A DNA stretch of 64,000 bases from NCBI GenBank assembly GCA_023052935.1, contig CM041297.1, positions 7,476,827-7,540,826 on the forward strand. The letters run 5' to 3'. Below the pieces are notes generated by a model. That model was not told where the DNA came from and made no database searches. It saw only the letters and a program-made list of their open reading frames with translations. Position 1 is the stretch's first letter. Each line of letters starts with the position of its first letter. This document shows positions 21,500 through 34,600 of this stretch, piece by piece. Both the position numbers and the translations under genes were made by a program. This DNA comes from Piezodorus guildinii. Its lineage: Eukaryota; Arthropoda; Insecta; Hemiptera; Pentatomidae.

Positions 21500-22339
21500 T
21501 TTTTTCTTAGCTCTATGGATGGCATTTGGGGTTGGAAATAGGAATAATAGATGAAGGAATCTTGGATCTCTATTACTGCATGAAATGCATTTATGAAGGG
21601 ACTGAGGATACGGATAATTTTCGGAATAGGGAGCGAATGGGTGTCTCTTCTAGTGATGGGGCTCACTAGTCGAGTCAGTTTCATGGTTGAGTATGCTTTC
21701 AGTTATTGTACATATCAACCCAATCTATTTCGGCATAATTGTAAAAAAAGTTTTTTTGACTTGGATATTTCTTTTGGTTGAGGTGGTCTGTAGTTTTTAT
21801 TGTGTAACTTTTGTTTTTACCCAAAGAATGTAACAAGTTTGTTTGTTTATTTAACGTTACTTTATTCTACTATGGCTAATCGGACGATGCTACAGTGGGA
21901 GTCCTAAATTTTGCCTATCCAGGTTTTATTAGGATAGGGATCTTTAACGAGTTCCCACACAGGAATTTAACGCATAAAACTTTTTGTTATATAAAATTTA
22001 TTGCTAGGATCTAAATTTAGGACCAATATTGGTTTGAAAAAAATATTTTACGTTTTGTTTACAAAAGTGTGAGTATTGCGTGAGTTACTGTTGCTAGTTT
22101 CCACAATTTGACAAAATTTTGTTATATAAATGCCGCTAGGATCAACGGCTTGATAGCTATATTGGTTTAAACAAAAAAGTTAACAATGTCTTTTTAATTT
22201 GCTTATTCAACTCAATTTCTCTCTGTCTTGAAATACCAGTCGATTTTAGACAGATACATCCATCTACCTATCACTTATCCAGGAACAAATACTAAAGCCT
22301 TATTTTCTCTCTCTCAGAAAGTCATTCTTTGTGGAAAAA
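21500..22339. other. Mostly unrecognised, with a SINE2 fragment
   Basis: A reversed, truncated SINE2 lies at 21838-21955 (CCTATCCAGGTTTTATTAGG). Beyond it, two diverged direct repeats (about 21975-22045 and 22107-22175) share TTGTTATATAAA, GCTAGGATC and ATATTGGTTT. No gene. Confidence 0.5.
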
Positions 22340-22351
22340 AAGTGTAAATGT

Positions 22352-22876
22352 TTTTTATTTTAATTATTTTAATTTACAACTGTTTTAAAAAACATAATGA
22401 GTAAATATGCAGTATGAAAAAAGTCATGAAAATTTATTGAGAAAGAACTACTCAGCACTTCACTAACTATTTTAAGGCAGTAGGTCCCGAGGACACCTTT
22501 TCAATCGCCTCGGAGGGTGATCAGGGATATCTAAGGAAGATAAGTTACGGACAAGCGGGTTTGTCTGGGCAGGGAGTTTATAATGAAAAGAGGTGTATCT
22601 ATCACGGGCTATGTCTGCAACAATTCATTATGGAGCAGTTGATTTGTGACAAAATAAGGGGCATTCAGGATTTTGGATTGTAAGGATTGGATAGAAGGGA
22701 ATTAGATGGTTTAGTAGAGCCCCAAAGCTCGTTTCCATATGTCCAAATAGGTCTGATAATGGTGATGTAAATGAGTCTTTCGTAATATACTGGAAGTTTT
22801 GAACGTTTGTCTAGTAAGTGTTGTAGTAATCGATATCTTCGAGCAGTTTCTTGTCGTTTTAGTCTTGTGTTAGTGT
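22352..22876 (-). mobile_element. Jockey family B, 5'-truncated
   Basis: Minus-strand copy with an exact 12-bp TSD AAGTGTAAATGT (22340-22351 and 22877-22888). The coding part is decayed (ATATGTCCAAATAGGTCTG is the reverse of the PIWTYG codons) and the 3' UTR ends in an A/T-rich tail on the left. Confidence 0.85.
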
Positions 22877-22949
22877 AAGTGTAAATGTAGTTGTCTTATT
22901 ATCCACACAATCAAAACAGCAGGCGATAACACTATCGTAGTATTAACAT

Positions 22950-23428
22950 TTAACAAATAGTTGTACACGACTAAAACAAGAAACTGCTCGCCGCTTTAGG
23001 TTACTTCAACACTTACTAGACAAACGATCAAGCCTTCCTATGAACTACAAAAGGCTATCTACATGACTATTATAAGACCAATCTGGACTTACGGAGTAGA
23101 GCTTTGGGGCTCAACTAAACCATCTAATTCTTCCCGCATACAATCCTTACAATCCAAAATCCTTCGTAAAATCCTCAACGCTCCTTACTTTGTCACGAAT
23201 AAGCTTATCCATTAAGACCTTAATGTTCCCTATGTTACTGATTCAATTCCGGATAATCCTCCGAGGCGCCTGAAAATGAAATGGCACCGGAACCTTCAAG
23301 TTTAGAATATTTTTAGAGTGCTTCCAATGGAAAGCTTCTCTACATGTATATCATGTCATTGTATTATATAACACATCACATTTACTTCATATATTTGTTT
23401 TGTTAATACAGTTGTAAATACCAATAAA

Positions 23429-23501
<73 letters not shown>
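22950..23501 (+). mobile_element. Jockey family B, 5'-truncated, long poly(A)
   Basis: Plus-strand copy: TGACTATTATAAGACCAATC (rest of the IIRPIWTYG block), AATCCTTCGTAAAATCCTC, then AATAAAGTGT and an A-run of about 70. A near-TSD ACTATCG(T/C)AGTAT occurs at 22931-22943 and 23510-23522. It stands head to head with the previous copy. Confidence 0.75.
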
Positions 23502-23504
<3 letters not shown>

Positions 23505-23814
23505 GGCAAACTATCGCAGTATAGTCAGCCAATTACAGCCTGTAATGAAGAAATTGCGCGGAAAGAGTTAATGAAGAGAGGATTGGATCAATAATGAGAA
23601 TTCTGAGGAAAGTTAATTAATTAAATATTAATCACCCATCACATTCTCTTCAAATACACCCCTTCATTAAACAACTCTCCTATAGCTCAGTTATTTTTTG
23701 ATGGAATTTATATTTATAATCATGATAAAATTAGCATTTTAAATAAAAACTCTGCAATTCTGAGATCTAATTTATTTTAAAATATTTAAATTAAATAAAA
23801 CAGGCAAACTACAG

Positions 23815-24330
23815 TAGATGTTACTACATTGGACAATCATACTTGGAATCTCATAAAAGACGGAAACTACAAGAAACTTCCCGACGTTTTCACATTTACT
23901 CGGCAAACGCTCAAAACTAAAACAGATTCATCTACATGACATATTTGGGGCTGTAATAAACCATCAAATTCTTCCCGTCTCCAATCCTTACAATCCAAAA
24001 TTGTTCGAAAAATCCTCAACGCACCTTACTTTGCCGCGAACAAACTGATCCATAAAAGCCCTAATGGTCCCCGAACCAGATACCACTCCTTTCACTAGAA
24101 ACTGCATTCCCTCTCTAACCCACTAATTTCAAACATTGCTATCTCAACAATCCCTGATAAAGGCGTCTGAAAAGAAGATGGTTAACGAGACCTTCTGGTT
24201 TAGCATAGTTTTTGGAGAGCTGCCAATGGGTAGTAACTCAAGGTGACAGTATAATCTTGTATTACATTTACTAGATGCATTTCATTATACACTTAAAAAT
24301 GACAACGTATAAATTAAAATAAAAAAAACA
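23815..24330 (+). pseudogene. Jockey family B fragment, decayed
   Basis: Homologous to the copies above from GACGGAAACTACAAGAAAC through AAAATTGTTCGAAAAATCCTC to a C-terminal remnant and an A-rich tail. Many indels, and no frame open for more than about 50 codons. Confidence 0.65.
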
Positions 24331-24419
24331 GTATACGTTAACTTTGCCAAAGTATAATATTGTCCATCTTAAAATAATGATTTGCACATGCCCATAACAC
24401 AAGAACAATCAGCAAATCT

Positions 24420-24885
24420 GAGGTCATACATTTAATCTTCATAAAAGACGACACTGTCCAAAGTTTTCGACTACTTTAACACTTACTGGACAAAAGCTCA
24501 AACATACCATTTAACTAAAAAAGACACATGTACATGACTATCATAACGCCGAAGTAGAGATTCGGCGCTCTACTGAACCATCAAATCTTCCCGTTTCCAA
24601 TCCTTATAATCCAAAATCCTTCGAAAAATCCTCAATCCTGCTTATCTTTGTCAGGAACAAACTGATCCATAAAAACCTTAATGCTCCTTATGTTGCTGAC
24701 TTGAACCGAGCCAGATACCACTCCTTCCACGAGAAACTGCATTCCCAACTCCAACCTACTAATTTCAATAGTCGCTTCTTCTAGAATCCCTAATAATCCT
24801 TCGAGGCGTGCGGAAAAAAGATGGCCTCGAGACCTACTGGTTTGGCATAGTTTTGAAGAGGTAGTATCTCAAGGCAAGAGTATAA
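24420..24885 (+). pseudogene. Jockey family B fragment, decayed
   Basis: A second tandem-like remnant in the same direction: TTTAACACTTACTGGACAAA, CCAAAATCCTTCGAAAAATC, CTTCGAGGCG and AAGATGGCCTCGAGACC. Truncated on both sides and full of indels. Confidence 0.6.
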
Positions 24886-25226
24886 TGCTTCTTCCTTACT
24901 ATCATTCAAGGCCCAGCTGTTCGAGTACGTGATTAGGCCGATTTTTTTATAATTTATGTTTACAAAGACCAAACTATTTTTATTTCATTTCACTTATCGT
25001 TGATCGTCTGCAGCAGTCAACCTAGAAGAAGAGCTACAACATGAACCAAAACGTCGGCACAAATTAAAAGGATCATTTTAGTTCCTGGTGTTATTGAGCG
25101 ATCCCCTATCCGAAGCGCCTTACGGTGGAAGGACGCAACAACATAAGATTCGCCTCGCCTGCTGCTACAAATCAATCTGTACTGCGGATTGGCCACTTGG
25201 TAATAAATATAAAAATAAATCTCATT
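24886..25226. other. Stretch without a recognisable gene
   Basis: Contains a decayed hammerhead-like word (ACCAAAACGTCGGCAC) near 25050-25065. Nothing else. Confidence 0.4.
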
Positions 25227-26198
25227 TTGACTTATTTATATATGAAATATTTAGTAAGGGAAAGTAGCGCGATCGTGAAAACTTTATAATTCCAGTTTAC
25301 AACTGAAGAAGACGTTTAAGGGTTCAGATGACTAAGTCACCCGATAAGACCGATCTGTGTGTGGTAAATCTAGTTAGAAAACGAAAAGTCTTAAAACACT
25401 GAAATTTCATATTTAATACAACTATAAGCCGAGATGTCACAGCCACTTTTTCATCAAAATCAGCTGACCGGAAGATCTACTCTATACCATGCATTTTGGA
25501 CCTTTTTACAATTTTCTCAAAAACGGCTCTAACGATTTTGATTAAACTCGCTAAATCGATGTTATTTCATTGGCTTTATGATGTTGATGTTACAGAAACT
25601 TTTTCATCAAAATCAGCTGACCGGAAGGTCTGCTTTATACCATGCATTTTGGACCTTTTTACAATTTTCTCAAAAACGACTCTAACGATTTTGATTAAAC
25701 TCGCTATATGTATGTAAAATTTAATGGGCTATATCATGTAGGTTTCATTCTGATTGCAATGGTCTGAAAGGGCTTATATATTTCCTTACTCTTAAGTATC
25801 TTAAGTACCTTTAATTTTGTAGATTCTATGAACTTTCTAGCTTGATGAAAAACGGGTAAATATATAAGTTGAACGAATTTGATTATAAACTAAATGAGAA
25901 AAGAAAAAGTATTTTATAATGTAATTTTTTTTTTTTTATAAGATAAGAACATTTTAGAAAAAATATTATCTTATACACACAAAGTAGTAAAATCTAATGG
26001 AAAGTGATGAAAAGCCGGAAAAACTAACTGATTGTTGTAGATAATAATATAATCGATTATTTAATAAAACACATGTTTCTATCGAAACTCATTGTAATTA
26101 ATTTTATAATAATTTTTAAATCTCTGACTGTATCTTGAAATTCCTAAATAGGTTTTAAGAAGGGAGGTAAGTGAAAGTCGTGTGTTCCCCGAACGAGA
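25227..26198 (+). repeat. R-family repeat with an internal duplication
   Basis: TATATATGAAATATTTAGTA to GTGAAAGTCGTGTGTTCCCC. A segment containing TCAGCTGACCGGAAG and CATGCATTTTGGACC occurs twice (about 25449-25560 and 25606-25720), so this copy is longer than the others. Confidence 0.75.
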
Positions 26199-26297
26199 TT
26201 ATTTTCTTTACTTTTTCATATATCAAAAATTAAGTACCAGTCATATACTTGTTATTCTTTGTCATAGTTCAATATTTGCTAAATGTCTCTTTTATTC

Positions 26298-26331
<34 letters not shown>

Positions 26332-26384
26332 ACAATGTTGACACACCTACCAAAGTTATTTACTTCCATTAAGTAAATATGAAT

Positions 26385-26442
26385 GAACTTTCATTGATTT
26401 CAACAACGGAGTTAAGGGAAAGTCGTGTGTTGCGTGCACCAG
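26385..26442 (+). repeat. R-family 3'-end fragment
   Basis: CAACAACGGAGTTAAGGGAA followed by AGTCGTGTGTTGCGTGCACC and AGA: only the last 60 bp of the family, next to a poly(A) tract (26300-26328). Confidence 0.6.
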
Positions 26443-26975
26443 ATTTTTTATTTACCTGATTTGATTTTTATTCCATCGCTTGCTAATATACGAGCTTTTT
26501 TTTTTTTTTTTTTTGTGCAATAAAACAAATTTTCAGTTCATTCGTGGAACAAACGCTTATTCTTTATTTCTATCGAACTTTTACCCTACCATAGATATTT
26601 TTCTTAAATAACTTATCTAATATTATTTAGTTAACTTCTAAATGATAAGGTTCACTGCCTTAATGGTGACTGAGTGGTTTAGATAAATATACGAAAGGGA
26701 GAGAGAAGCTTGTGCGTTGTGAACCGCTTGGAACTGACACCACTCAAGAGAAAAAGGCAACCCGTCACAATTTGATATAATACGGTTCTCTTACCTCTAG
26801 CTTTTTCGCAATTCAAGGGATTATTAATTTAATAATTATTAACTTTTAACTTTTTTTTTAATTTAAATAATTTTCATGTATTAATTATAGCCATTCAAAG
26901 AAAAATAAATTAATATTGTTATTTTAATTATTAAACAAATGGTATCATAAAATATTAATTTATTTATTATTTATA
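26443..26975. other. Stretch without a recognisable gene
   Basis: AT-rich, with a T-run. A weak tRNA-like word (GACTGAGTGGTTTAGA) near 26668 is not supported by a B box. Confidence 0.4.
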
Positions 26976-27064
26976 GCAATAATAATAATAATAAATTCTT
27001 TATTTACTCTAGGACTAGTCCCTCTAGAATAATATTACTAGAAAAAATAAAATAAAAACTTTAG
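26976..27064 (-). repeat. CR1/L2-like LINE 3' tail fragment
   Basis: (AAT)n followed by TTCTTTATTTACTCT and AGGACTAGTCCCT, the reversed hairpin and tail seen in full at 6190-6240. The Jockey insertion next to it used its right side as target. Confidence 0.55.
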
Positions 27065-27077
27065 TATCTTAGAATAT

Positions 27078-27584
27078 ATATATATTTTTTTAAATTTATT
27101 TATAGTAATTTACAACTGTATTAAAGAACACAATAAGTAAATGTGAGGAATGAAAAAAAAAAGTCGCGAAAATGTCTTGAGAAAGAACTACCCTGTAACA
27201 CTTTACTAACTATTTTAAGGCAGTAGGTTTCGAGGCCACCTTCTTTTCAGTCGCCTTGGAGGATTAACAGGGATATCTAAGGAAGATAAATTACGGACAA
27301 GTGGGTTTGGAATGAAAAGAGGAGTATCTATCACGGGCTATGTCTGCAAAAAATGGGATGTTTAGGTCATTATGGAGTAGTTGATTTGTGACAAAATAAG
27401 GGGTTTCAGGATATTGCGAAGGGTTTGGATTGTAAGGATTCCAAGCTCGATTCCATATGTCCAAATAGGTCTGATAATAGTGATGTAAATGAGTCTTTTG
27501 TAATATAATGGAAGTTTTGAACGTTGGTCCATTAAGTAATCGATATCTTCGAGCAGTTTCTTTCGTTTCAGTCTTGTGTGAGAA
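27078..27584 (-). mobile_element. Jockey family B, 5'-truncated
   Basis: Minus-strand copy with an exact 13-bp TSD TATCTTAGAATAT (27065-27077 and 27585-27597). A partial frame (27362-27584) reads KLPLYYKRLIYITIIRPIWT then YGIEL before decaying. The tail lies at the left. Confidence 0.85.
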
Positions 27585-27865
27585 TATCTTAGAATATTAA
27601 AAAAAAAAAAAAAAATAATATATATATATATATTTAAAAAAGATAAATTTAGAAGCAACCTGCAAATAATAATATTAACAAATTAACCTATATAATAGAC
27701 AAAAAATGAGAATTTCACATACATAAAATTTTGATAAAAAACAAATTTACAGTGATTTTTTTCGTTTAAATAGAATGCTAATAATATAACATGCCCAAAA
27801 TACAAGATCAAATATAATAAATAAATAAACGTTTCTATTTGTTTTATTACTAAATTTGATTGAGA

Positions 27866-28610
27866 TTAGCAATGAAACTTGTCTATATTTAACCTTTGGG
27901 GTCCCAGATTACAGGGAAAAAATTGTAAAAACTAATTAATTTGTTTACAAGATTGGCGAGCGTGCAGTGGTCAAACATCAAATTTATTTGCTAAAATCTA
28001 AAACTCCCCTATATTTTACGTTTGAAGTCCCAGGATATGGGAAAAATAATACAAAAAAACCTAATTATGGCTTGGAGTTGCTAAAACCTGCTAATAGATA
28101 TATTTTATATCATCTAGGAAATTCTTGAAATTATAGATTGCAAAACTTTTGATTCGGAGTGTTCTGTCTGAAAAAAATTATGTATCACCCAAAACGCAAA
28201 AATTCTTTGTAATATCTAAAGACTAGAAGGATAGATGAAACAAATCCTACAAACAAATCCTTAGAGTAAACTTGGGGGTAATATAGTTTTTCGTTATTGA
28301 ATAGGGGCATACATTTACAAATTGCTAAATTAACTCTACAGGTGAGATTGCAATGTATATTCAATAAGGAGTTTGGAAATATAACGTCTAACTAGTCTCA
28401 GCAATGCCCATTGTTAAATAAAAGCAAAAAGACTTTGCTCTATATACATCCTTGAAAACAATAAATGGCAAATAAAGATAATCCCACTGTCGGTTATTAG
28501 ACACTTGTGTGAATAGGAATGATTCACTCATTTATTATTTATTTGTAAACACGGTATGGCAGGAAATATTAGTATTAAGGCCGGTAATTATTCCGAAGTG
28601 TCACTTTATT
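27866..28610 (+). repeat. F-family repeat, copy 1
   Basis: Non-coding. Begins near AACTTGTCTATATTTAACC and shares about 450 bp with 61386-61801 and the rest with 40815-41345. It lacks the CACAGTGGGC terminus seen at 61343. Confidence 0.7.
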
Positions 28611-28654
28611 ATCAGTGACCATGCTTATGGTTATCCTAGAGTGCTAATCTTGAG

Positions 28655-31600
28655 CTGAGGTGCCTTCCACCCGGCTTTGGGCGCTAAATTCTCTAGTCCT
28701 CACGTCTTTAGAAATATAGGTTAGGATATTTATCCGAGGTGTCTTCCACCCGACTTTGGGCGAAAATTCTCTAGCCTCACGTCTTTAGAAATATAGGTTA
28801 GGATATTTATCTGAGGTGCCTTCCACCCGACTTTGGGCGCTAAATTCTCTAGTCCTCACGTCTTTAGAAATATAGGTTAGGATATTTATCTGAGGTGCCT
28901 TCCACCCGACTTTGGGCGCTAAATTCTCTAGTCCTCACGTCTTTAGAAATATAGGTTAGGATATTTATCTGAGGTGCCTTCCACCCGACTTTGGGCGCTA
29001 AATTTCTAGTCCTCACGTCTTTAGAAATATAGGTTAGGATATTTATCTGAGGTGCCTTCCACCCGACTTTCGGCGCAAATTCTCTAGCCCCCACGTCTTT
29101 AGAAATATAGGTTAGGATATTTATCTGAGGTGCCTTCCACCCGACTTTGGGCGCTAAATTCTCTAGTCCTCACGTCTTTAGAAATATAGGTTAGGATATT
29201 TATCTGAGGTGCCTTCCACCCGACTTTGGCGCTAAATTTTCTAGTCCTCACGTCTTTAGAAATATAGGTTAGGATATTTATCTGAGGTGCCTTCCACCCG
29301 CTTTGGGCGCTAAATTCTCTAGTCCTCACGTCTTTAGAAATATAGGTTAGGATATTTATCTGAGGTGCCTTCACCCGACTTTGGGCGCTAAATTCTCTAG
29401 TCCTCACGTCTTTAGAAATATAGGTTAGGATATTTATCTGAGGTGCCTTACACCCGACTTTGGGCGCTAAATTCTCTAGTCCTCACGTCTTTAGAAATAT
29501 AGGTTAGGATATTTATCTGAGGTGCCTTCCACCCGCTTTGGGCGCTAAATTCTCTAGTCCTCACGTCTTTAGAAATATAGGTTAGGATATTTATCTGAGG
29601 TGCCTTACACCCGACTTTGGGCGCTAAATTCTCTAGTCCTCACGTCTTTAGAAATATAGGTTAGGATATTTATCTGAGGTGCCTTCCACCCGCTTTGGCG
29701 CTAAATTCTCTAGTCCTCACGTCTTTAGAAATATAGGTTAGGATATTTATCTGAGGTGCCTTCCACCCGACTTTGGGCGCTAAATTCTCTAGTCCTCACG
29801 TCTTTAGAAATATAGGTTAGGATATTTATCTGAGGTGCCTTCCACCCGACTTTGGGCGCTAAATTCTCTAGTCCTCACGTCTTTAGAAATATAGGTTAGG
29901 ATATTTATCTGAGGTGCCTTCCACCCGACTTTGGGCGCTAAATTCTCTAGTCCTCACGTCTTTAGAAATATAGGTTAGGATATTTATCTGAGGTGCCTTC
30001 CACCCGACTTTGGGCGCTAAATTCTCTAGTCCTCACGTCTTTAGAAATATAGGTTAGGATATTTATCTGAGGTGCCTTCCACCCGACTTTGGGCGCTAAA
30101 TTCTCTAGTCCTCACGTCTTTAGAAATATAGGTTAGGATATTTATCTGAGGTGCCTTCACACCCGACTTTGGGCGCTAAATTCTCTAGTCCTCACGTCTT
30201 TAGAAATATAGGTTAGGATATTTATCTGAGGTGCCTTCCACCCGACTTTGGGCGCTAAATTCTCTAGTCCTCACGTCTTTAGAAATATAGGTTAGGATAT
30301 TTATCTGAGGTGCCTTCCACCCGACTTTGGGCGCTAAATTCTCTAGTCCTCACGTCTTTAGAAATATAGGTTAGGATATTTATCTGAGGTGCCTTCCACC
30401 CGCTTTGGGCGCTAAATTCTCTAGTCCTCACGTCTTTAGAAATATAGGTTAGGATATTTATCTGAGGTGCCTTCCACCCGCTTTGGCGCTAAATTCTAGT
30501 CCTCACTCTTTAAATATAGTTAGATATTTATCTGAGGGCCTTCCATCCCGCTTTGGGTAAATTCTCAGTCCTCCGTCTTTAGAAATTAGGTAGTATTTAT
30601 CTAGGTGCTTCACCCGATTGGGCGCTAAATTCTCTAGTCCTCACGCTTTAGAAATATAGGTTAGGATATTTATCTGAGGTGCCTTCCACCCGACTTTGGG
30701 CGCTAAATTTCTAGTCCTCACGTCTTTGAAATTAGTTAGGTATTTATCTGAGCTTACGTTTGGTATTTCTAGTCCTCACGTCTTTAGAAATTAGTTAGTT
30801 TTATTAGGCCTTCACGTTTGGGCCTAATTCTCTAGTCCCACGTCTTTAGAAATATAGGTAGGATATTACGAGGTGCCTTCCACCCGCTTTGGGCCTAATT
30901 CTCTAGTCCTAGTCTTTGAATTATTAGGTTTTACGAGGGCCTTCCACCCACTTGGCTAAATTTCTAGTCCTCACCTTTAGAATAAGTTAGATTTATTGAG
31001 TCCTTCCCCCGCTTGGCGCAAATTCTCTAGTCCTCACGTCTTTAGAATATAGGTTAGGATTTTATCTGAGGTGCCTTCCACCCGCTTGGCGCTAAATTCT
31101 CTAGTCCTCACGTCTTTAAAATATAGGTTAGGATATTTACGAGGTGCCTTCCACCCGCTTGCGCTAAATTAGTTAGTTTTAGAATATAGGTTGGTATTTC
31201 TAGTCCTTCCACCATTTGGGGTAATTCTAGTCCTCACGCTTTGAAATATAGTTGATATTTATTGGGTGCTTCACCATTGGGCGCTAAATTCTCTAGCCTC
31301 ACGTCTTTAGAATATAGGTTAGGATATTTATCTGAGTGCCTCCACCGCTTTGGCCTAAATTCTTAGTCTAGTTTTAGAATATAGGTTAGATTTCTGAGTG
31401 CCTTCCACCCGATTGGTAAATTTCTAGTCCTCACGCTTTGAATATAGTTAGGATTTTATTAGGTGCTTCACGACTTTGGCGCTAAATTCTATCCTCACGT
31501 CTTTAGAAATATAGTTAGGATATTTATCTGAGGTGCCTTCCACCCGCTTTGGGCGCTAAATTCTTAGTCTCAGTTTTAAAATAGTTGGTATTTTCTGGTC

Positions 31601-34600
31601 CTCCACCGCTTTGGTAAATTTCTAGTCCTCACGCTTTAGAAATTAGGTAGATATTATAGGTCTTCAACTTGGGCCTAAATTCTAGTCTCACGTCTTAGAT
31701 ATAGGTTAGAATTTATCGGTCCTTCCACCGCTTTGGGCGCTAATTCTAGTCCTCACGTCTTTAAATATAGTTAGATATTTATCTGAGGTGCCTTCCACCC
31801 GCTTGGCGCTAATCTAGTCTAGTTTAAATAAGGTTAGGATTACTATCCTTCACTCTTTAGAATTGGTAGATATTATCTAGTGCCTTCCACCATTTAGGGC
31901 GTTAAATTCTCTATCTACGTCTTTAGAATATAGGTTAGGAATTTATCTGAGGTGCCTTCCACCCGCTTTGGGCCTAAATTATTAGTCTTATCTTTAGAAT
32001 TAGCTAGATTTGCTAAGTTCTTCCCACCGCTTTGGTAATTTTATCTCAGTCTTTGAATACTGGTTTGGACTAATTCTCTAGTCCACCCGCTTTGGGCGTA
32101 AAATTCTCTAGTCCTTCCACCGCTTTGGGGTAAATTTCTAGTCCTTCATCTTTGAAACTTAGGTGGATATTTATCTAGTGCCTTCAACCCGACTTGGGAA
32201 TATTCTCTAGTCCTCACCCTAGAATTATGGTAATATTTATCTAGTGCCTCCACCTGCTTTGGCGCTAAATTTAGTCATCACGTCTTAGAAATTAGGTTAG
32301 AATATTTCTAGTCCTCCACCTGAAATTGGCGCTAAATTCTTATCCTCAGTCTTAAAACAGTTTAGGGTATTATCTAGTCCTATCCATACCGAATTTGGTG
32401 GAATTTTCTAGTCCTCCACGTCTTTAGGAAATTAGGTTAGATATTTATCTAGTGCCTTCACCCGACTTTTTGGGCCTAAATGTCTTGCCCATCATCTCTT
32501 TAAATATGTGATATTTACTGTGCCTTCACCGCTTGGCGTAATCTCTATCTCACTCTTAATAGTTATATTATGAGTGCTTCACCCCTTTGCCAATTCTCTA
32601 GCCTCCGTCTTAGATATGTTATATTTACAGTCCTCACGTCTTTAGAAATATAGGTTAGGATATTTATCTGAGGTGCCTTCCACCCGACTTTGGGCGCTAA
32701 ATTCTCTAGTCCTCACGTCTTTAGAAATATAGGTTAGGATATTTTATCTGAGGTGCCTTCCACCCGACTTTGGGCGCTAAATTCTCTAGTCCTCACGTCT
32801 TTAGAAATATAGGTTAGGATATTTATCTGAGGTGCCTTCCACCCGACTTTGGGCGCTAAATTCTCTAGTCCTCACGTCTTTAGAAATATAGGTTAGGATA
32901 TTTATCTGAGGTGCCTTCCACCCGACTTTGGGCGCTAAATTTTCTAGTCCTCACGTCTTTAGAAATATAGGTTAGGATATTTATCTGAGGTGCCTTCCAC
33001 CCGGCTTTGGGCGCTAAATTCTCTAGTCCTCACGTCTTTAGAAATATAGGTTAGGATATTTATCTGAGGTGCCTTCCACCCGGCTTTGGGCGCTAAATTC
33101 TCTAGTCCTCACGTCTTTAGAAATATAGGTTAGGATATTTATCTGAGGTGCCTTCCACCCGGCTTTGGGCGCTAAATTCTCTAGTCCTCACGTCTTTAGA
33201 AATATAGGTTAGGATATTTATCTGAGGTGCCTTCCACCCGGCTTTGGGCGCTAAATTCTCTAGTCCTCACGTCTTTAGAAATATAGGTTAGGATATTTAT
33301 CTGAGGTGCCTTCCACCCGGCTTTGGGCGCTAAATTCTCTAGTCCTCACGTCTTTAGAAATATAGGTTAGGATATTTATCTGAGGTGCCTTCCACCCGAC
33401 TTTGGGCGCTAAATTCTCTAGTCCTCACGTCTTTAGAAATATAGGTTAGGATATTTATCTGAGGTGCCTTCCACCCGACTTTGGGCGCTAAATTTTCTAG
33501 TCCTCACGTCTTTAGAAATATAGGTTAGGATATTTATCTGAGGTGCCTTCCACCCGGTTTTGGGCGCTAAATTCTCTAGTCCTCACGTCTTTAGAAATAT
33601 AGGTTAGGATATTTATCTGAGGTGCCTTCCACCCGACTTTGGGCGCTAAATTCTCTAGTCCTCACGTCTTTAGAAATATAGGTTAGGATATTTATCTGAG
33701 GTGCCTTCCACCCGACTTTGGGCGCTAAATTCTCTAGTCCTCACGTCTTTAGAAATATAGGTTAGGATATTTATCTGAGGTGCCTTCCACCCGGCTTTGG
33801 GCGCTAAATTCTCTAGTCCTCACGTCTTTAGAAATATAGGTTAGGATATTTATCTGAGGTGCCTTCCACCCGACTTTGGGCGCTAAATTCTCTAGTCCTC
33901 ACGTCTTTAGAAATATAGGTTAGGATATTTATCTGAGGTGCCTTCCACCCGACTTTGGGCGCTAAATTCTCTAGTCCTCACGTCTTTAGAAATATAGGTT
34001 AGGATATTTATCTGAGGTGCCTTCCACCCGACTTTGGGCGCTAAATTCTCTAGTCCTCACGTCTTTAGAAATATAGGTTAGGATATTTATCTGAGGTGCC
34101 TTCCACCCGGCTTTGGGCGCTAAATTCTCTAGTCCTCACGTCTTTAGAAATATAGGTTAGGATATTTATCTGAGGTGCCTTCCACCCGACTTTGGGCGCT
34201 AAATTCTCTAGTCCTCACGTCTTTAGAAATATAGGTTAGGATATTTATCTGAGGTGCCTTCCACCCGACTTTGGGCGCTAAATTCTCTAGTCCTCACGTC
34301 TTTAGAAATATAGGTTAGGATATTTATCTGAGGTGCCTTCCACCCGACTTTGGGCGCTAAATTCTCTAGTCCTCACGTCTTTAGAAATATAGGTTAGGAT
34401 ATTTATCTGAGGTGCCTTCCACCCGACTTTGGGCGCTAAATTCTCTAGTCCTCACGTCTTTAGAAATATAGGTTAGGATATTTATCTGAGGTGCCTTCCA
34501 CCCGACTTTGGGCGCTAAATTCTCTAGTCCTCACGTCTTTAGAAATATAGGTTAGGATATTTATCTGAGGTGCCTTCCACCCGGCTTTGGGCGCTAAATT

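Noticed and set aside
28864..29407. Open minus-strand frames of 76-102 codons in the satellite
   Set aside because: The frames arise because a 79-bp unit without stops is read in rotating phases. The translation is the repeat itself in three frames, and the small indels decide the length.
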